Below are positions 1 through 6,654 of a stretch of 7,168 nucleotides of DNA, piece by piece (position 1 is the stretch's first letter; each line of letters starts with the position of its first letter). The stretch spans positions 1 to 7,168 of the forward strand of contig CAZUTK010000098.1 of the NCBI GenBank assembly GCA_964623265.1, written 5' to 3'. Under the pieces are notes generated by a model. That model had not been told where the DNA came from. It ran no database searches and saw only the letters and a list, made by a program, of their open reading frames with translations. The translations under genes were made by a program, and so were the position numbers. Source of the stretch: CAZUTK01 sp964623265. Lineage in GTDB: Bacteria; Electryoneota; B3-LCP.

Positions 1-79
1 CCACCAAGAGTGTTCGAATTAACAAGAGAGCATTATGCTATAGTCTTAATCCCTTCTTCGTCAGGGAATGGATTCTTAC
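1..79 (-). CRISPR. Leader-proximal end of a CRISPR array: one repeat plus the start of a spacer
   Basis: A 37-base repeat-like unit lies at 79-43 when read on the minus strand. It begins GTAAGAATCC, contains the inverted pair TCCCT / AGGGA around an 8-base loop, and ends GGGATTAAGAC. That ending resembles the 3' ends of many type III and I-B repeats, whose last eight bases become the crRNA 5' handle (here ATTAAGAC). Bases 42-1 would be the first spacer or part of it. The position directly downstream of cas1-cas2, after about 210 AT-rich bases, fits an array whose leader faces cas2. Only one unit is visible, so periodicity cannot be shown. The opposite orientation, a terminal repeat of a plus-strand array, is less likely from the handle. 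Confidence 0.6.
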
Positions 80-123
80 CGCCCCTTCAGCAAGTCCTTG
101 TTATCTTTCCACTTACAAAGCAC

Positions 124-224
124 TTTCCCCAAACCCCTCTGTTTGCGAGTGATATTCATTCGCAACATAATCCTCACTCTATATCATCTTTATATTTTTC
201 AAATAGATATCATTTCCCCAAACC
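124..224. repeat. Direct repeat of 12 bases, two copies in the leader
   Basis: TTTCCCCAAACC occurs exactly at 124-135 and again at 213-224, 89 bases apart. Both copies lie between cas2 and the first CRISPR repeat. They could be leader sequence motifs for adaptation or transcription. Their function is unknown. Confidence 0.5.
143..165. repeat. Imperfect 23-base dyad in the leader
   Basis: TTGCGA at 143-148 is mirrored by TCGCAA at 160-165. Inside it, TGA at 150-152 is mirrored by TCA at 156-158, around a TAT centre. One position on each side (149 and 159) does not pair. The size and symmetry resemble the binding site of a dimeric helix-turn-helix regulator, but a leader anchoring signal is equally possible. 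It lies about 65 bases upstream of the first repeat on the minus strand. Confidence 0.45.
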
Positions 225-289
225 TCCTTATACAAATCAGCACATATCTTTAGAGAGCCAACGCTACTTATCGCCTGACAATCCGCTTA

Positions 290-580
290 TCAGATTATTA
301 CGACCTGCGCAGGCTCCGGCATTGCTTCGCCGCCGTCGGGCGACCAGACCTGGATCACCTTACGGCAATTTTCGCAGAGTTTATAGACTCGGATCGAATC
401 TCCAGATTCCAGCTCCACCTGCTTTTGCAGTCGTTCCCAGCACTGCCGCCAGACGGCATCTTCCAACTGCGGAAGCTCAAATGTCGAACGCTGGACGCGG
501 TCGCCGTAGTCCTTCAGGATCTTCGCCGTGCGGTTGCGCCGGCGGTCGTCGGCGATGTCGTAGCAGACTAAATAATTCAT
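290..580 (-). CDS. cas2: CRISPR-associated protein Cas2
   Basis: Cas2 is the small ferredoxin-fold protein that bridges two Cas1 dimers in the spacer-integration complex. The 96-residue product starts MNYLVCYDIADDRRRNR, the classic first beta strand with the conserved aspartate (D8), followed by an Arg-rich helix and QRSTFE. It ends in a hydrophobic strand, PAQVVII, typical of the family. I chose the ATG at 580-578 rather than an in-frame GTG at 586 because a GGGGG-rich ribosome binding site lies just upstream on the minus strand, at about 585-591, and the GTG would sit inside it. Only 18 bases separate it from the cas1 stop codon, so the two are surely co-transcribed. The length is normal for Cas2. 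Confidence 0.96.
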   Translation of the reverse strand: MNYLVCYDIADDRRRNRTAKILKDYGDRVQRSTFELPQLEDAVWRQCWERLQKQVELESGDSIRVYKLCENCRKVIQVWSPDGGEAMPEPAQVVII

Positions 581-598
581 AGTCACCCCCCATTCATC

Positions 599-1576
599 TT
601 AATCCGCCTTGAACCGGAAATGCTCCGGAACATCGCGCTCCCCCTTCAACACTGCGATGAAGGATTCTACCTGGCGGCGCATCGCTTCGCGCACCTTCAG
701 TCGTCCTAAAATGCCTTCCCATTCGGCGAAAAACCGCTTCATCGCCGCCGGCTTCAGACGAAAACCTTCGTCCGGATCCCCGTCGAAATCCTCGTCCGGC
801 TTCAGCACCTTCAAGTTGAAGAGGCGCACGGTCAGACGATCCACGACCGGCGCGCGGTACGATTCGAGAAAATCCAGCGCCAGGGAAGCACGGCTGTATG
901 TGACTTGGTGCAGGTAGCCGAGAAAGGGGTCGAGCCCCACGGCGTTCAGCAGGGATTGCAGCTGCGTCATCAGCAGCACATAGCCGAAGGAGAGGACGGC
1001 GTTGACGGGATCGCGGGCGGGTCTGCGGCTTCGTCCCCGGAAAAGCTTTGGATCCTTCAACAAGCCGGGAAATGCGCCGAAATAGCTGAGCGCCGCGACG
1101 CCTTCGAAGCCGCGCAGCGAGGAAAGGTTGACGCACCGTTCGATGCAATCCGCATAATGTTTCATTTTTTCCCGCGCTTCTCGATGTGTCTCTGCCGCCG
1201 CGTCCCAATCCGCCTGCTTCAGGAGTTCCAGGCCATTCCGGATCTTGGCGACGGCCGCCGCGCGAGCCTGCTGCAGGCAGAAGTTTTCGTCCTCCAGAGT
1301 GCGATGCTGCCGGACCCGCAAGAGGGCGTTTTTGGGCCGCGGCGCGACCAGCATCCCTTTCAATCTGCCGTCTTCCGAAAGCAGGGCGAAGCTGATGCCT
1401 CGTCCCAGCATCTCCGAAAGCGCTTGCGTCGTCACCTGCACATTGCCGAAGAGCAGGACGGATTCGAGGTTGAAGCATTTCACTTCGCTCAGTTCGACAT
1501 CATCCTTCTCGATCACCAGTCTGCCGCCGGTCTTGCGCAGTTTTGAATTCTGCTCCGTAAGGTAAAGAATGGACAT
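599..1576 (-). CDS. cas1: CRISPR-associated endonuclease/integrase Cas1
   Basis: Cas1 is the metal-dependent integrase that inserts new spacers at the leader end of the array. The 325-residue product begins MSILYLTEQNSKLRKTGG, with the beta-rich N-terminal domain continuing through LESVLLFGNVQVTTQA. The catalytic alpha-helical domain shows all three metal ligands: E158 in SSLRGFEG, H223 in GYLHQ and D235 in SLALDFLE, with E238 next to it. A start eight codons upstream (1600) is possible, but the ATG at 1576 has a run of seven G at 1588-1582 placed correctly as ribosome binding site. This style of Cas1 commonly accompanies type III loci. It is separated from csm4 by a 109-base gap, so it may have its own promoter, though I could not identify one. 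Confidence 0.96.
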   Translation of the reverse strand: MSILYLTEQNSKLRKTGGRLVIEKDDVELSEVKCFNLESVLLFGNVQVTTQALSEMLGRGISFALLSEDGRLKGMLVAPRPKNALLRVRQHRTLEDENFCLQQARAAAVAKIRNGLELLKQADWDAAAETHREAREKMKHYADCIERCVNLSSLRGFEGVAALSYFGAFPGLLKDPKLFRGRSRRPARDPVNAVLSFGYVLLMTQLQSLLNAVGLDPFLGYLHQVTYSRASLALDFLESYRAPVVDRLTVRLFNLKVLKPDEDFDGDPDEGFRLKPAAMKRFFAEWEGILGRLKVREAMRRQVESFIAVLKGERDVPEHFRFKAD

Positions 1577-1685
1577 ACCTGCCCCCCCGCAAACATCCAA
1601 TTCTCGACCTCACGAGCAATGTAAGCGAAAAAAAACCGAGAAGTGTGACCTATTTCAAAGAGCAGCAGATTTTCTTTATGATGGA
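1577..1685. other. Non-coding gap between csm4 and cas1, at the place expected for csm5
   Basis: All other genes in this operon are spaced by 18 bases or fewer, or overlap. This 109-base interval contains a minus-strand run of eight T near 1630-1637 and the G-rich ribosome binding site of cas1 at 1582-1588. There is no hairpin ahead of the T run that would make a convincing terminator. I found no RAMP-like coding remnant in it. Confidence 0.6.
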
Positions 1686-2686
1686 TCAGCGATCCGGTTT
1701 CGGAAACACCGCCGCGACGGCGAGTGTGTAGCAGCCCTGCACGGCTTCGGGTCGGCCTGGAGCGATGCCTGCCACCAAGCGCCCGTACCAGGGCTGCGGC
1801 GCTCCTCCGGTGAAGAAGCAGGCGCCCGGTTCCATCTGGATGAGCGGCCGTTTGAAGGGATAGCCGCTCGGGACGATTTCGCTCAGTTTGCCGTACTTGG
1901 TGCGCAGACGGTAGAATCCGTCCCGGGGATCATCCGGCGCCGGCACATAGCTGGAGAGCGAGACGAAGCCGTCGGCGCCGGGCGGTGCGGCGAAGCCGTC
2001 GAAGGGTTCGACGGACATTACCTGAAAAGCGCCCAGCCCCGCGGACTTGTCGCGCCCAAAGCCGCTTTTCGCCGTCTCGCGCAGCAGGTGCTCCACGACT
2101 TCGATCCATCCGGGCTGGCAGCGGGCGTAGATCACGACCTGATCCGTTGCAACGACTCGGAGGCGTTCCCCCTCTTCCGGCCTTGCTACTTCATACTGCA
2201 GAATTTCGTTGACTTCCTTCGCCCAGTGCACCGGAATGATATCTTCCGTTTGGAAGAGATCTCCCTCTCCGGAGGTCGTGCCGGTGTTGCGGTCCAATTT
2301 GGCGTGGAGAATTTCCACTATCCGGAAAGCTTCTTTCCNNNNNNNNNNNNNNNNNNNNNNNNNNNNNNNNNNNNNNNNNNNNNNNNNNNNNNNNNNNNNN
2401 NNNNNNNNNNNNCGGTTCGTTTGGTCTGCGCATAGACTTCGGGATCGCGAGTTTCGAATTTCGGCGCGCGCCACGCCAACGGCTTGGGCAGCACATCGGC
2501 GGGGAAGCCGTCGGAGAGGACGAAGGGGGGTTCCCCCCGGCGGAAGGGCTCGAGGAAGTCCTCTATTCCGCCGCCGCTCCATCGTCCGTATGCCGCCTGC
2601 CAGCAGAGGTGTCCGAAGAGGGTGTCCGACTGCAGGGGCGACCCCAGCGCGGACCGCAGTTTCAGAGTGATGCGGTAGTCGGTCAT
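1686..2686 (-). CDS. csm4: Csm4 RAMP subunit (Cas5 group), interrupted by an assembly gap
   Basis: Csm4 is the Cas5-type RAMP that holds the crRNA 5' handle and contacts Cas10. The first 91 codons (2686-2413) read MTDYRITLKLRSALGSPLQS followed by DTLFGHLCW, then LSDGFPADVLPKPLAW at about residues 57-72, a Csm4 signature. After the N run, 216 residues resume at 2336, with DRNTGTTSGEGDLF, the glycine-rich loop SGFGRDKSAGLGAF, TKYGKLSE and PFKRPLIQMEPGACFF, all Csm4-like. Total length would be about 330 residues, slightly long for the family. The two halves are in different frames as assembled, because the 74 N are not a multiple of three. The start ATG overlaps the csm3 stop by four bases (ATGA), and no good ribosome binding site is seen, implying translational coupling. 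The break is most likely an artefact. Confidence 0.9.
2339..2412. other. Assembly gap of 74 N inside csm4
   Basis: Positions 2339-2412 are all N. To join the two csm4 halves in one frame, the real missing length must be a multiple of three, so 74 is not the exact size unless there is an indel at an edge. Both flanks look like different parts of the same Csm4, so little sequence is probably lost. Confidence 0.99.
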
Positions 2687-3402
2687 GATAGGATCTGCCG
2701 GCGGATTTCCTTATCGCGGAGATATTCGTGCAAGGGGCGGGGGGAGTCTTCGCAGGAACTGACTTCGACACGTCCATAGCCGCGCGTCCCACAACCGCCG
2801 AGATAATCTTTCTCAAGCATCTCAAAGCCATCGGCCAAAAGATCGAGATATTTCTTGGCGCGTTCTTCTTTGAAATCTTCTTCAAAGAGCCGCAGGGTGA
2901 AATCGAAATCAAAGGATGTGCCTTCCGGCACACGTTCTTGCTGCCGCAGAGAACCGGTTTTCGTCGAACCGGTTTTGCGATCCATCGCGATTTCACTCTT
3001 TACTTCGACGAAGACACCGGGCAATTCTTTGAGCTCTTCGCGACTCTCCACGTTCAACGGCGCATCGCGGAAAATCAGACGGGAAGGTCCCAATTCGCTC
3101 AATTTTTTTTCTGCATCTTTGCTTCTCTTGATGCCGCTGCCGAACAGTGCACAAATATCGCAAATGGTGCAATCGCAAGGATTACCGGTTTGTTGCGACT
3201 TTTCGGAATACTTCAGTTCCAAGAGTGACCGCAGTTTGCCCTTCAGGGAGGATCCGGGGATATAAGGAAGCCTGGTGATTGGATGACGGATAATCGGGTT
3301 GTCTGTTTCTCCTATGCCCGCAGTTTCCTTCGTTCCGCCGATTTTCAGACCGGTCAGCGCAGTAATGGTGCTGCGCACCTCAAAGTGTTTTTTAATTTTC
3401 AT
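2683..3402 (-). CDS. csm3: Csm3 RAMP backbone subunit with target-RNA RNase site (Cas7 group)
   Basis: Csm3 forms the repeated backbone of the Csm complex along the crRNA and cuts the bound target RNA at six-base intervals. The 239-residue product shows the catalytic aspartate D34 in GIGETDNPIIRHP, matching the position of D33 in characterised Csm3 proteins. Next come LPYIPGSSLKGKLRS (residues 45-59), a cysteine cluster at 76, 78, 81 and 84 (CDCTICDIC), and AMDRKTG with RQQERVPEGTSF in the thumb region. The glycine-rich loop GGCGTRGYGR is at 202-211. Length is typical. A GAGGG ribosome binding site lies at 3412-3408, and the gene begins 16 bases after csm2. RNA cleavage is predicted to be active. 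Confidence 0.97.
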   Translation of the reverse strand: MKIKKHFEVRSTITALTGLKIGGTKETAGIGETDNPIIRHPITRLPYIPGSSLKGKLRSLLELKYSEKSQQTGNPCDCTICDICALFGSGIKRSKDAEKKLSELGPSRLIFRDAPLNVESREELKELPGVFVEVKSEIAMDRKTGSTKTGSLRQQERVPEGTSFDFDFTLRLFEEDFKEERAKKYLDLLADGFEMLEKDYLGGCGTRGYGRVEVSSCEDSPRPLHEYLRDKEIRRQILS

Positions 3403-3418
3403 AATTTCCCTCTATCAT

Positions 3419-3931
3419 TTATTTTGTCCTAATTCGACACATAATGCTTGTGAAGTATTCGACAAAGCCGACGAATTCTTTCTTATTATCCAGGATGATA
3501 TCCTGATGCGCTTCCACAAACTTTTTGAAAGAATCGGTCTTCAGAATTTCCCGCTTTGTTTGATACTCCACCTGCCGAATAAAGCGAAGGAAGGTCTCGT
3601 TGATATCTCCTATTTGGATATTCTTATCCGATCGAATCCGTTGTTCCATGGATTTCAGCATCTGAAAAAGAGCCCTGAGGCTTGTTTGTGTCAAGCCATC
3701 CTGCTCAAACAATTTAGCAGCCTCTTGGGCAGCATCCAGGAAAATTTCACGGCGCAAGTGCCCATCTTTTCCATAAAAACTTGCAAAAATTATGCTTTGA
3801 GGCAATTTGCCCCCGGAGGAGCGTCGCCCAGGTCCTGATTTGTCGCCTCGTTTTTTCTGGCTGCAATTATAACATAAATCGAATTCAGGCTTTTTGTATT
3901 CACCGCATTGCGGACATTTTGTGGAACTCAT
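3419..3931 (-). CDS. csm2: Csm2 small subunit with an N-terminal zinc ribbon
   Basis: Csm2 (Cas11 group) is the small helical subunit that lines the inner filament of the Csm complex beside Csm3. Its place between cas10 and csm3, and the helical C-terminal part (roughly residues 46-170, including EAAKLFEQDGLTQTSLRALF and a second helix ending QVEYQTKREIL), fit the family. At 170 residues it is somewhat longer than usual. The extra length is an N-terminal CPQC-x10-CYNC module (Cys 6, 9, 20, 23), followed by a basic Gly/Ser-rich linker at about 25-43. The four cysteines suggest a zinc ribbon. Translation starts behind a strong ribosome binding site that overlaps the cas10 stop codon. The identification rests on context and general sequence features, since Csm2 is poorly conserved. 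Confidence 0.88.
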   Translation of the reverse strand: MSSTKCPQCGEYKKPEFDLCYNCSQKKRGDKSGPGRRSSGGKLPQSIIFASFYGKDGHLRREIFLDAAQEAAKLFEQDGLTQTSLRALFQMLKSMEQRIRSDKNIQIGDINETFLRFIRQVEYQTKREILKTDSFKKFVEAHQDIILDNKKEFVGFVEYFTSIMCRIRTK

Positions 3932-3936
3932 TCCAA

Positions 3937-3944
3937 CCTCCTTA
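3937..3944 (-). promoter_or_regulatory. Ribosome binding site of csm2 overlapping the cas10 stop codon
   Basis: The minus strand reads TAAGGAGG at 3944-3937, a full match to the Shine-Dalgarno core. Its first three bases are the TAA stop of cas10. The csm2 ATG follows five bases later at 3931. This fixes the csm2 start and couples its translation to that of cas10. Confidence 0.85.
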
Positions 3945-6341
3945 GCTTCTCACCCCATTCAGGGCGTACTGGCAGATAAAGTATAGTTGTTTGATTTCGT
4001 TTGCATCGGGATTCGCCAAGGACTGCGCCCAGCGCAAGGATTCCTGCTGCTGCGGCGAGTCATCGGGATCGAAACCTCTCCAGTTGCGCTTCAAGTCGTA
4101 GATCAATTGAGGAACGTAACGCAGAAAGGCGTTTTTATCCTCGTTTTCATCTCGGTTGCGGTACGTTTCGGCATAGTTCAGCAGGCGGCGCACTTTGCCG
4201 GGATTCAACACGTCTTCCTGAAGCCAGTTCAACACCTTGTGCGCCTGATTTAAAGCCGCCTCGTAATCCTCCCATTTCAAGGTCGTACCGAAGGCAGTAC
4301 AGGCGTCTTTGCCGGTGATTTCCTTGGATTTTTCCAGACAGGAGTCCGCCATTTCCACCGCTTGCAAAACCGGTGTCTTGGGATTGACCACGCAGATGCC
4401 CGCGGACAAGCCCCAGTGGGGATTGCGGCAGGTGAACTCCCGGAATTCACGCCGCAGATCCAGCGCCAGGTCGAATATGCGCTTCCAGGGTCCGATCGCC
4501 AGCAGGTCATCCCCGCCGGAATAAACCAGATAGACATCCGGGTATTGTTCACGCAGAAACTGTTCGAAGTAAGTGGAGAAAAATAGCTCCAACATGCGGC
4601 TGAGCGTCGCCAGGCGGGAGATGGACGCTTCGCTTTGATCAGGATGTTTCGATTTCTCCCCCGCTCTTTTAAAGCCATGCCTGAAGATCATTCCGAGGTT
4701 GTCCACATCCGCTTTCAGGAATCCCAGCGCCTTTCGACCTTCTGCATCTTTCCCACCGGCGATTTCGTTGAATTCGAGGACATCCCCATCCGCGTCGCGG
4801 GGGACGTAGCGAGCTTGTCGAAAAGGGAGCAGCGGAGCGTTGGAATCTGCGTTTTGAACTGCACCGAAGCTCAAAAGAGTGAAGGTGGATTCGGAGATCC
4901 GGGTCGCGTCATCAAGAAGTGCATAGTCAAAGAAAGGCAAACGTGCGACCGAAGCGCCTGTCTCTATGAACGATACAAACTTCGCATTCGTCAGCCGCCT
5001 GCCTTCCTCGCGGTCTCTTAGACAAGAAGGGCAGATATAATGAGTTTCTTCGTCTTCACGAATAGGATCTGCAGGATTCCGTCCGCAAGAATCACACAGC
5101 GCTTGCTCACCGACCAAAATCAATTCAGGACGCAAGAAGGTATCCGCATCCAAGAAGAAAACACGCTGAAGAGGCTTCTGCTTCTGCAAAGAAAGTGCTT
5201 CATCCGCTCTTTCCTTTGCTATTGGAAAGTTGGATCCTTCTGTATCTCTATCCCATAATTCCTTTTTTCCCATTTCCGTCCAACCCAGTGAAAAGCGCAA
5301 CTCCCCGTTCTTTTGTTGCAGGATCCATTGATCCAATTCGAGAACCGTCTTGTCCAATACTTGAAGGGTGGGCTCATCATTGGGCAAAAGCAAATAAAAC
5401 CGTCCGCCGGCTTGCAGGATCCGGTGCGTCGCCGGGCAACCGGTTTCACACAAGATTTTCAATGAAACGCATTCAGCCAGCATGCGCACATAGAATGATC
5501 TGCCGCGCAAGCTCTTGGTGATTTTTCCCGCACCGTGACTTAAGTCGTAAAGATAACTTTGAATCCCGCCGTAATCGCCGACGACCAGCAGGAAAGGCTT
5601 TTCATGGTTGGGACAACGATAAAGGCACCCTGCGATGGCGGAGGTTGTTTTCAGATGGTCGAAAAGCGAGATATCCGGTCTGACGTTGGTTGCGGAGGGC
5701 ACACACCAGGTGAACGGTTCCAGCAACGCCAGCCCGCGGTTGATGTACTGCCAGGGATCCCTCAGACGATTCCGGCTCCACGCGTTTCTTAAACCGTCCC
5801 AGAGGATGCGGTACTCGGCATGGAGATCCCTCTCCTCCTCTTCCAACTCAACTGGAAATATGATCTTCATATCCCCTTCAAGAGGAACGAGCTGAAAACA
5901 CCAACGGTTTTTTACAGTATCCTGCAAAACCTGACTTGTGATAGCACGCAAGTGAATTCGGCGAAATGCTAGGCGAAAATTGCTATCTGAGCTCTCTTCC
6001 GGCAGGCGTTCCATCGCTGCGGAAAGAATATCCGCCTCCTGGATGATGTGCTGCAGTGAATTATCCTTGTTAGGATTGTGATGGTAGGAGGCGAGATTGG
6101 CGACTTGACCAGGATGGAGATCTTGCGGAAGTAACTTCGAGATATATTCGCAGAATTCGTTGGTGTATAGAACGTGTCGGTAAGTATGCAGACCGCTCTT
6201 TGAATCTTTAGGGCAGATCATATTCTCCATATTTAAGCTCTGCCCGGATAAACCTTTATCGGTCTGGAAAGCTCGCTGTCCTACTTTGCCTACATCGTGA
6301 ATCAATCCTGCGAGGGAAACCTCATAGAAAGTTGAATCCAT
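3942..6341 (-). CDS. cas10: Cas10/Csm1, large subunit of the type III-A complex (HD nuclease and cyclic oligoadenylate synthase)
   Basis: Cas10 is the multidomain large subunit. Its HD domain degrades single-stranded DNA, and its Palm domains make cyclic oligoadenylates when target RNA is bound. The 799-residue product carries the HD motif LAGLIHDVGKVGQRA with H15-D16, further HD-domain histidines in LHTYRHV (52, 56) and SYHHNP (87, 88), and the first Palm domain around VVGDYGGIQSYLYD (253-266). A zinc ribbon follows with Cys 416, 419, 437 and 440. The second Palm domain has FLKADVDNLG (541-550) and the cyclase motif SGGDD at 608-612. A helical C-terminal domain completes it. The length suits Csm1. 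The ATG at 6341 is preceded by GGGAAG about seven bases upstream. It is the first gene of the operon. Both enzymatic sites look intact. Confidence 0.97.
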   Translation of the reverse strand: MDSTFYEVSLAGLIHDVGKVGQRAFQTDKGLSGQSLNMENMICPKDSKSGLHTYRHVLYTNEFCEYISKLLPQDLHPGQVANLASYHHNPNKDNSLQHIIQEADILSAAMERLPEESSDSNFRLAFRRIHLRAITSQVLQDTVKNRWCFQLVPLEGDMKIIFPVELEEEERDLHAEYRILWDGLRNAWSRNRLRDPWQYINRGLALLEPFTWCVPSATNVRPDISLFDHLKTTSAIAGCLYRCPNHEKPFLLVVGDYGGIQSYLYDLSHGAGKITKSLRGRSFYVRMLAECVSLKILCETGCPATHRILQAGGRFYLLLPNDEPTLQVLDKTVLELDQWILQQKNGELRFSLGWTEMGKKELWDRDTEGSNFPIAKERADEALSLQKQKPLQRVFFLDADTFLRPELILVGEQALCDSCGRNPADPIREDEETHYICPSCLRDREEGRRLTNAKFVSFIETGASVARLPFFDYALLDDATRISESTFTLLSFGAVQNADSNAPLLPFRQARYVPRDADGDVLEFNEIAGGKDAEGRKALGFLKADVDNLGMIFRHGFKRAGEKSKHPDQSEASISRLATLSRMLELFFSTYFEQFLREQYPDVYLVYSGGDDLLAIGPWKRIFDLALDLRREFREFTCRNPHWGLSAGICVVNPKTPVLQAVEMADSCLEKSKEITGKDACTAFGTTLKWEDYEAALNQAHKVLNWLQEDVLNPGKVRRLLNYAETYRNRDENEDKNAFLRYVPQLIYDLKRNWRGFDPDDSPQQQESLRWAQSLANPDANEIKQLYFICQYALNGVRS

Positions 6342-6471
6342 GGTAACTTCCCGTTATTAAATCGTATTGAGCATAATAATTAAATAAATATAAATAATTA
6401 CATAATTCATTACTTTTAACTCAACGTACGAAAATCATAAAGAACCGCTATCGAAATATCCTTGTGGTGAA

Positions 6472-6500
6472 ATATTAATCAATAATTATGCAATTGTCAA
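6472..6500 (-). promoter_or_regulatory. Sigma70-type promoter candidate for the cas10 operon
   Basis: On the minus strand, a perfect -35 TTGACA at 6500-6495 is followed, after 17 bases, by TAATAT at 6477-6472, which matches the -10 consensus at four of six positions. Transcription would start near 6465. That would give cas10 an untranslated leader of roughly 125 bases, very rich in A and T. No competing promoter of this quality was seen nearer the gene. Confidence 0.6.
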
Positions 6501-6620
6501 GTAAAATTTTCACTTCTCGCTTTCAATTTTGCCAAATAATAATACAAGTTTCAATTTAAGCGAAAGATTTTGATAATTTCAGGATAAAGTGGTTTTTTTC
6601 GAGAAGCATTTCAATATGAA

Positions 6621-6654
6621 TCACCCGGCCTCACGGTCGGGTGAGGATTGAAAT
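6621..6654 (+). repeat. Solitary CRISPR-repeat-like hairpin of a different family
   Basis: TCACCCGGCC (6621-6630) and GGTCGGGTGA (6635-6644) can pair along ten positions, one of them a G-T wobble, around the loop TCAC. The stem is followed by GGATTGAAAT (6645-6654). A strong stem followed by GGATTGAAA(C/T) is the layout of many type I-C and related CRISPR repeats. It does not resemble the repeat at 43-79. No second full copy occurs in the window. An intrinsic terminator for the gene to the right is an alternative, but no T run follows the stem on the minus strand. Confidence 0.5.

Larger units (their letters stand above)
80..289 (-). promoter_or_regulatory. Probable CRISPR array leader between cas2 and the first repeat
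   Basis: This AT-rich, apparently non-coding stretch separates the cas2 stop codon from the repeat at 79-43. Its length, composition and place fit a CRISPR leader, which normally carries the array promoter and the signals that guide Cas1-Cas2 to the first repeat. It contains a 12-base direct repeat (124-135 and 213-224), an imperfect dyad (143-165) and two copies of ATATCAT (181-187 and 207-213). I could not assign a convincing -35/-10 pair on the minus strand. The leader role is inferred from context. Confidence 0.5.

Noticed and set aside
76..168. A 30-residue basic minus-strand frame in the leader
   Set aside because: Its ribosome binding site would be only three bases from the ATG, its stop codon falls inside the CRISPR repeat, and nothing supports it as a real gene.
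10..582. Long plus-strand frame covering the leader and cas2
   Set aside because: It is antisense to cas2, crosses the CRISPR repeat and has no recognisable protein features.
594..1478. Long alternative minus-strand frame inside cas1
   Set aside because: It is a shadow of the GC-rich cas1 gene. Its product is low-complexity and Arg/Gly/Ala-rich, while the cas1 frame has clear catalytic motifs.
1626..1637. A run of eight T on the minus strand as an intrinsic terminator after csm4
   Set aside because: No stable hairpin precedes it, so a terminator call is not supported.
1577..1700. A minus-strand open frame across the csm4-cas1 gap that might be a csm5 remnant
   Set aside because: It is only about 35 codons within the gap, shows no RAMP motif and runs out of frame into cas1.
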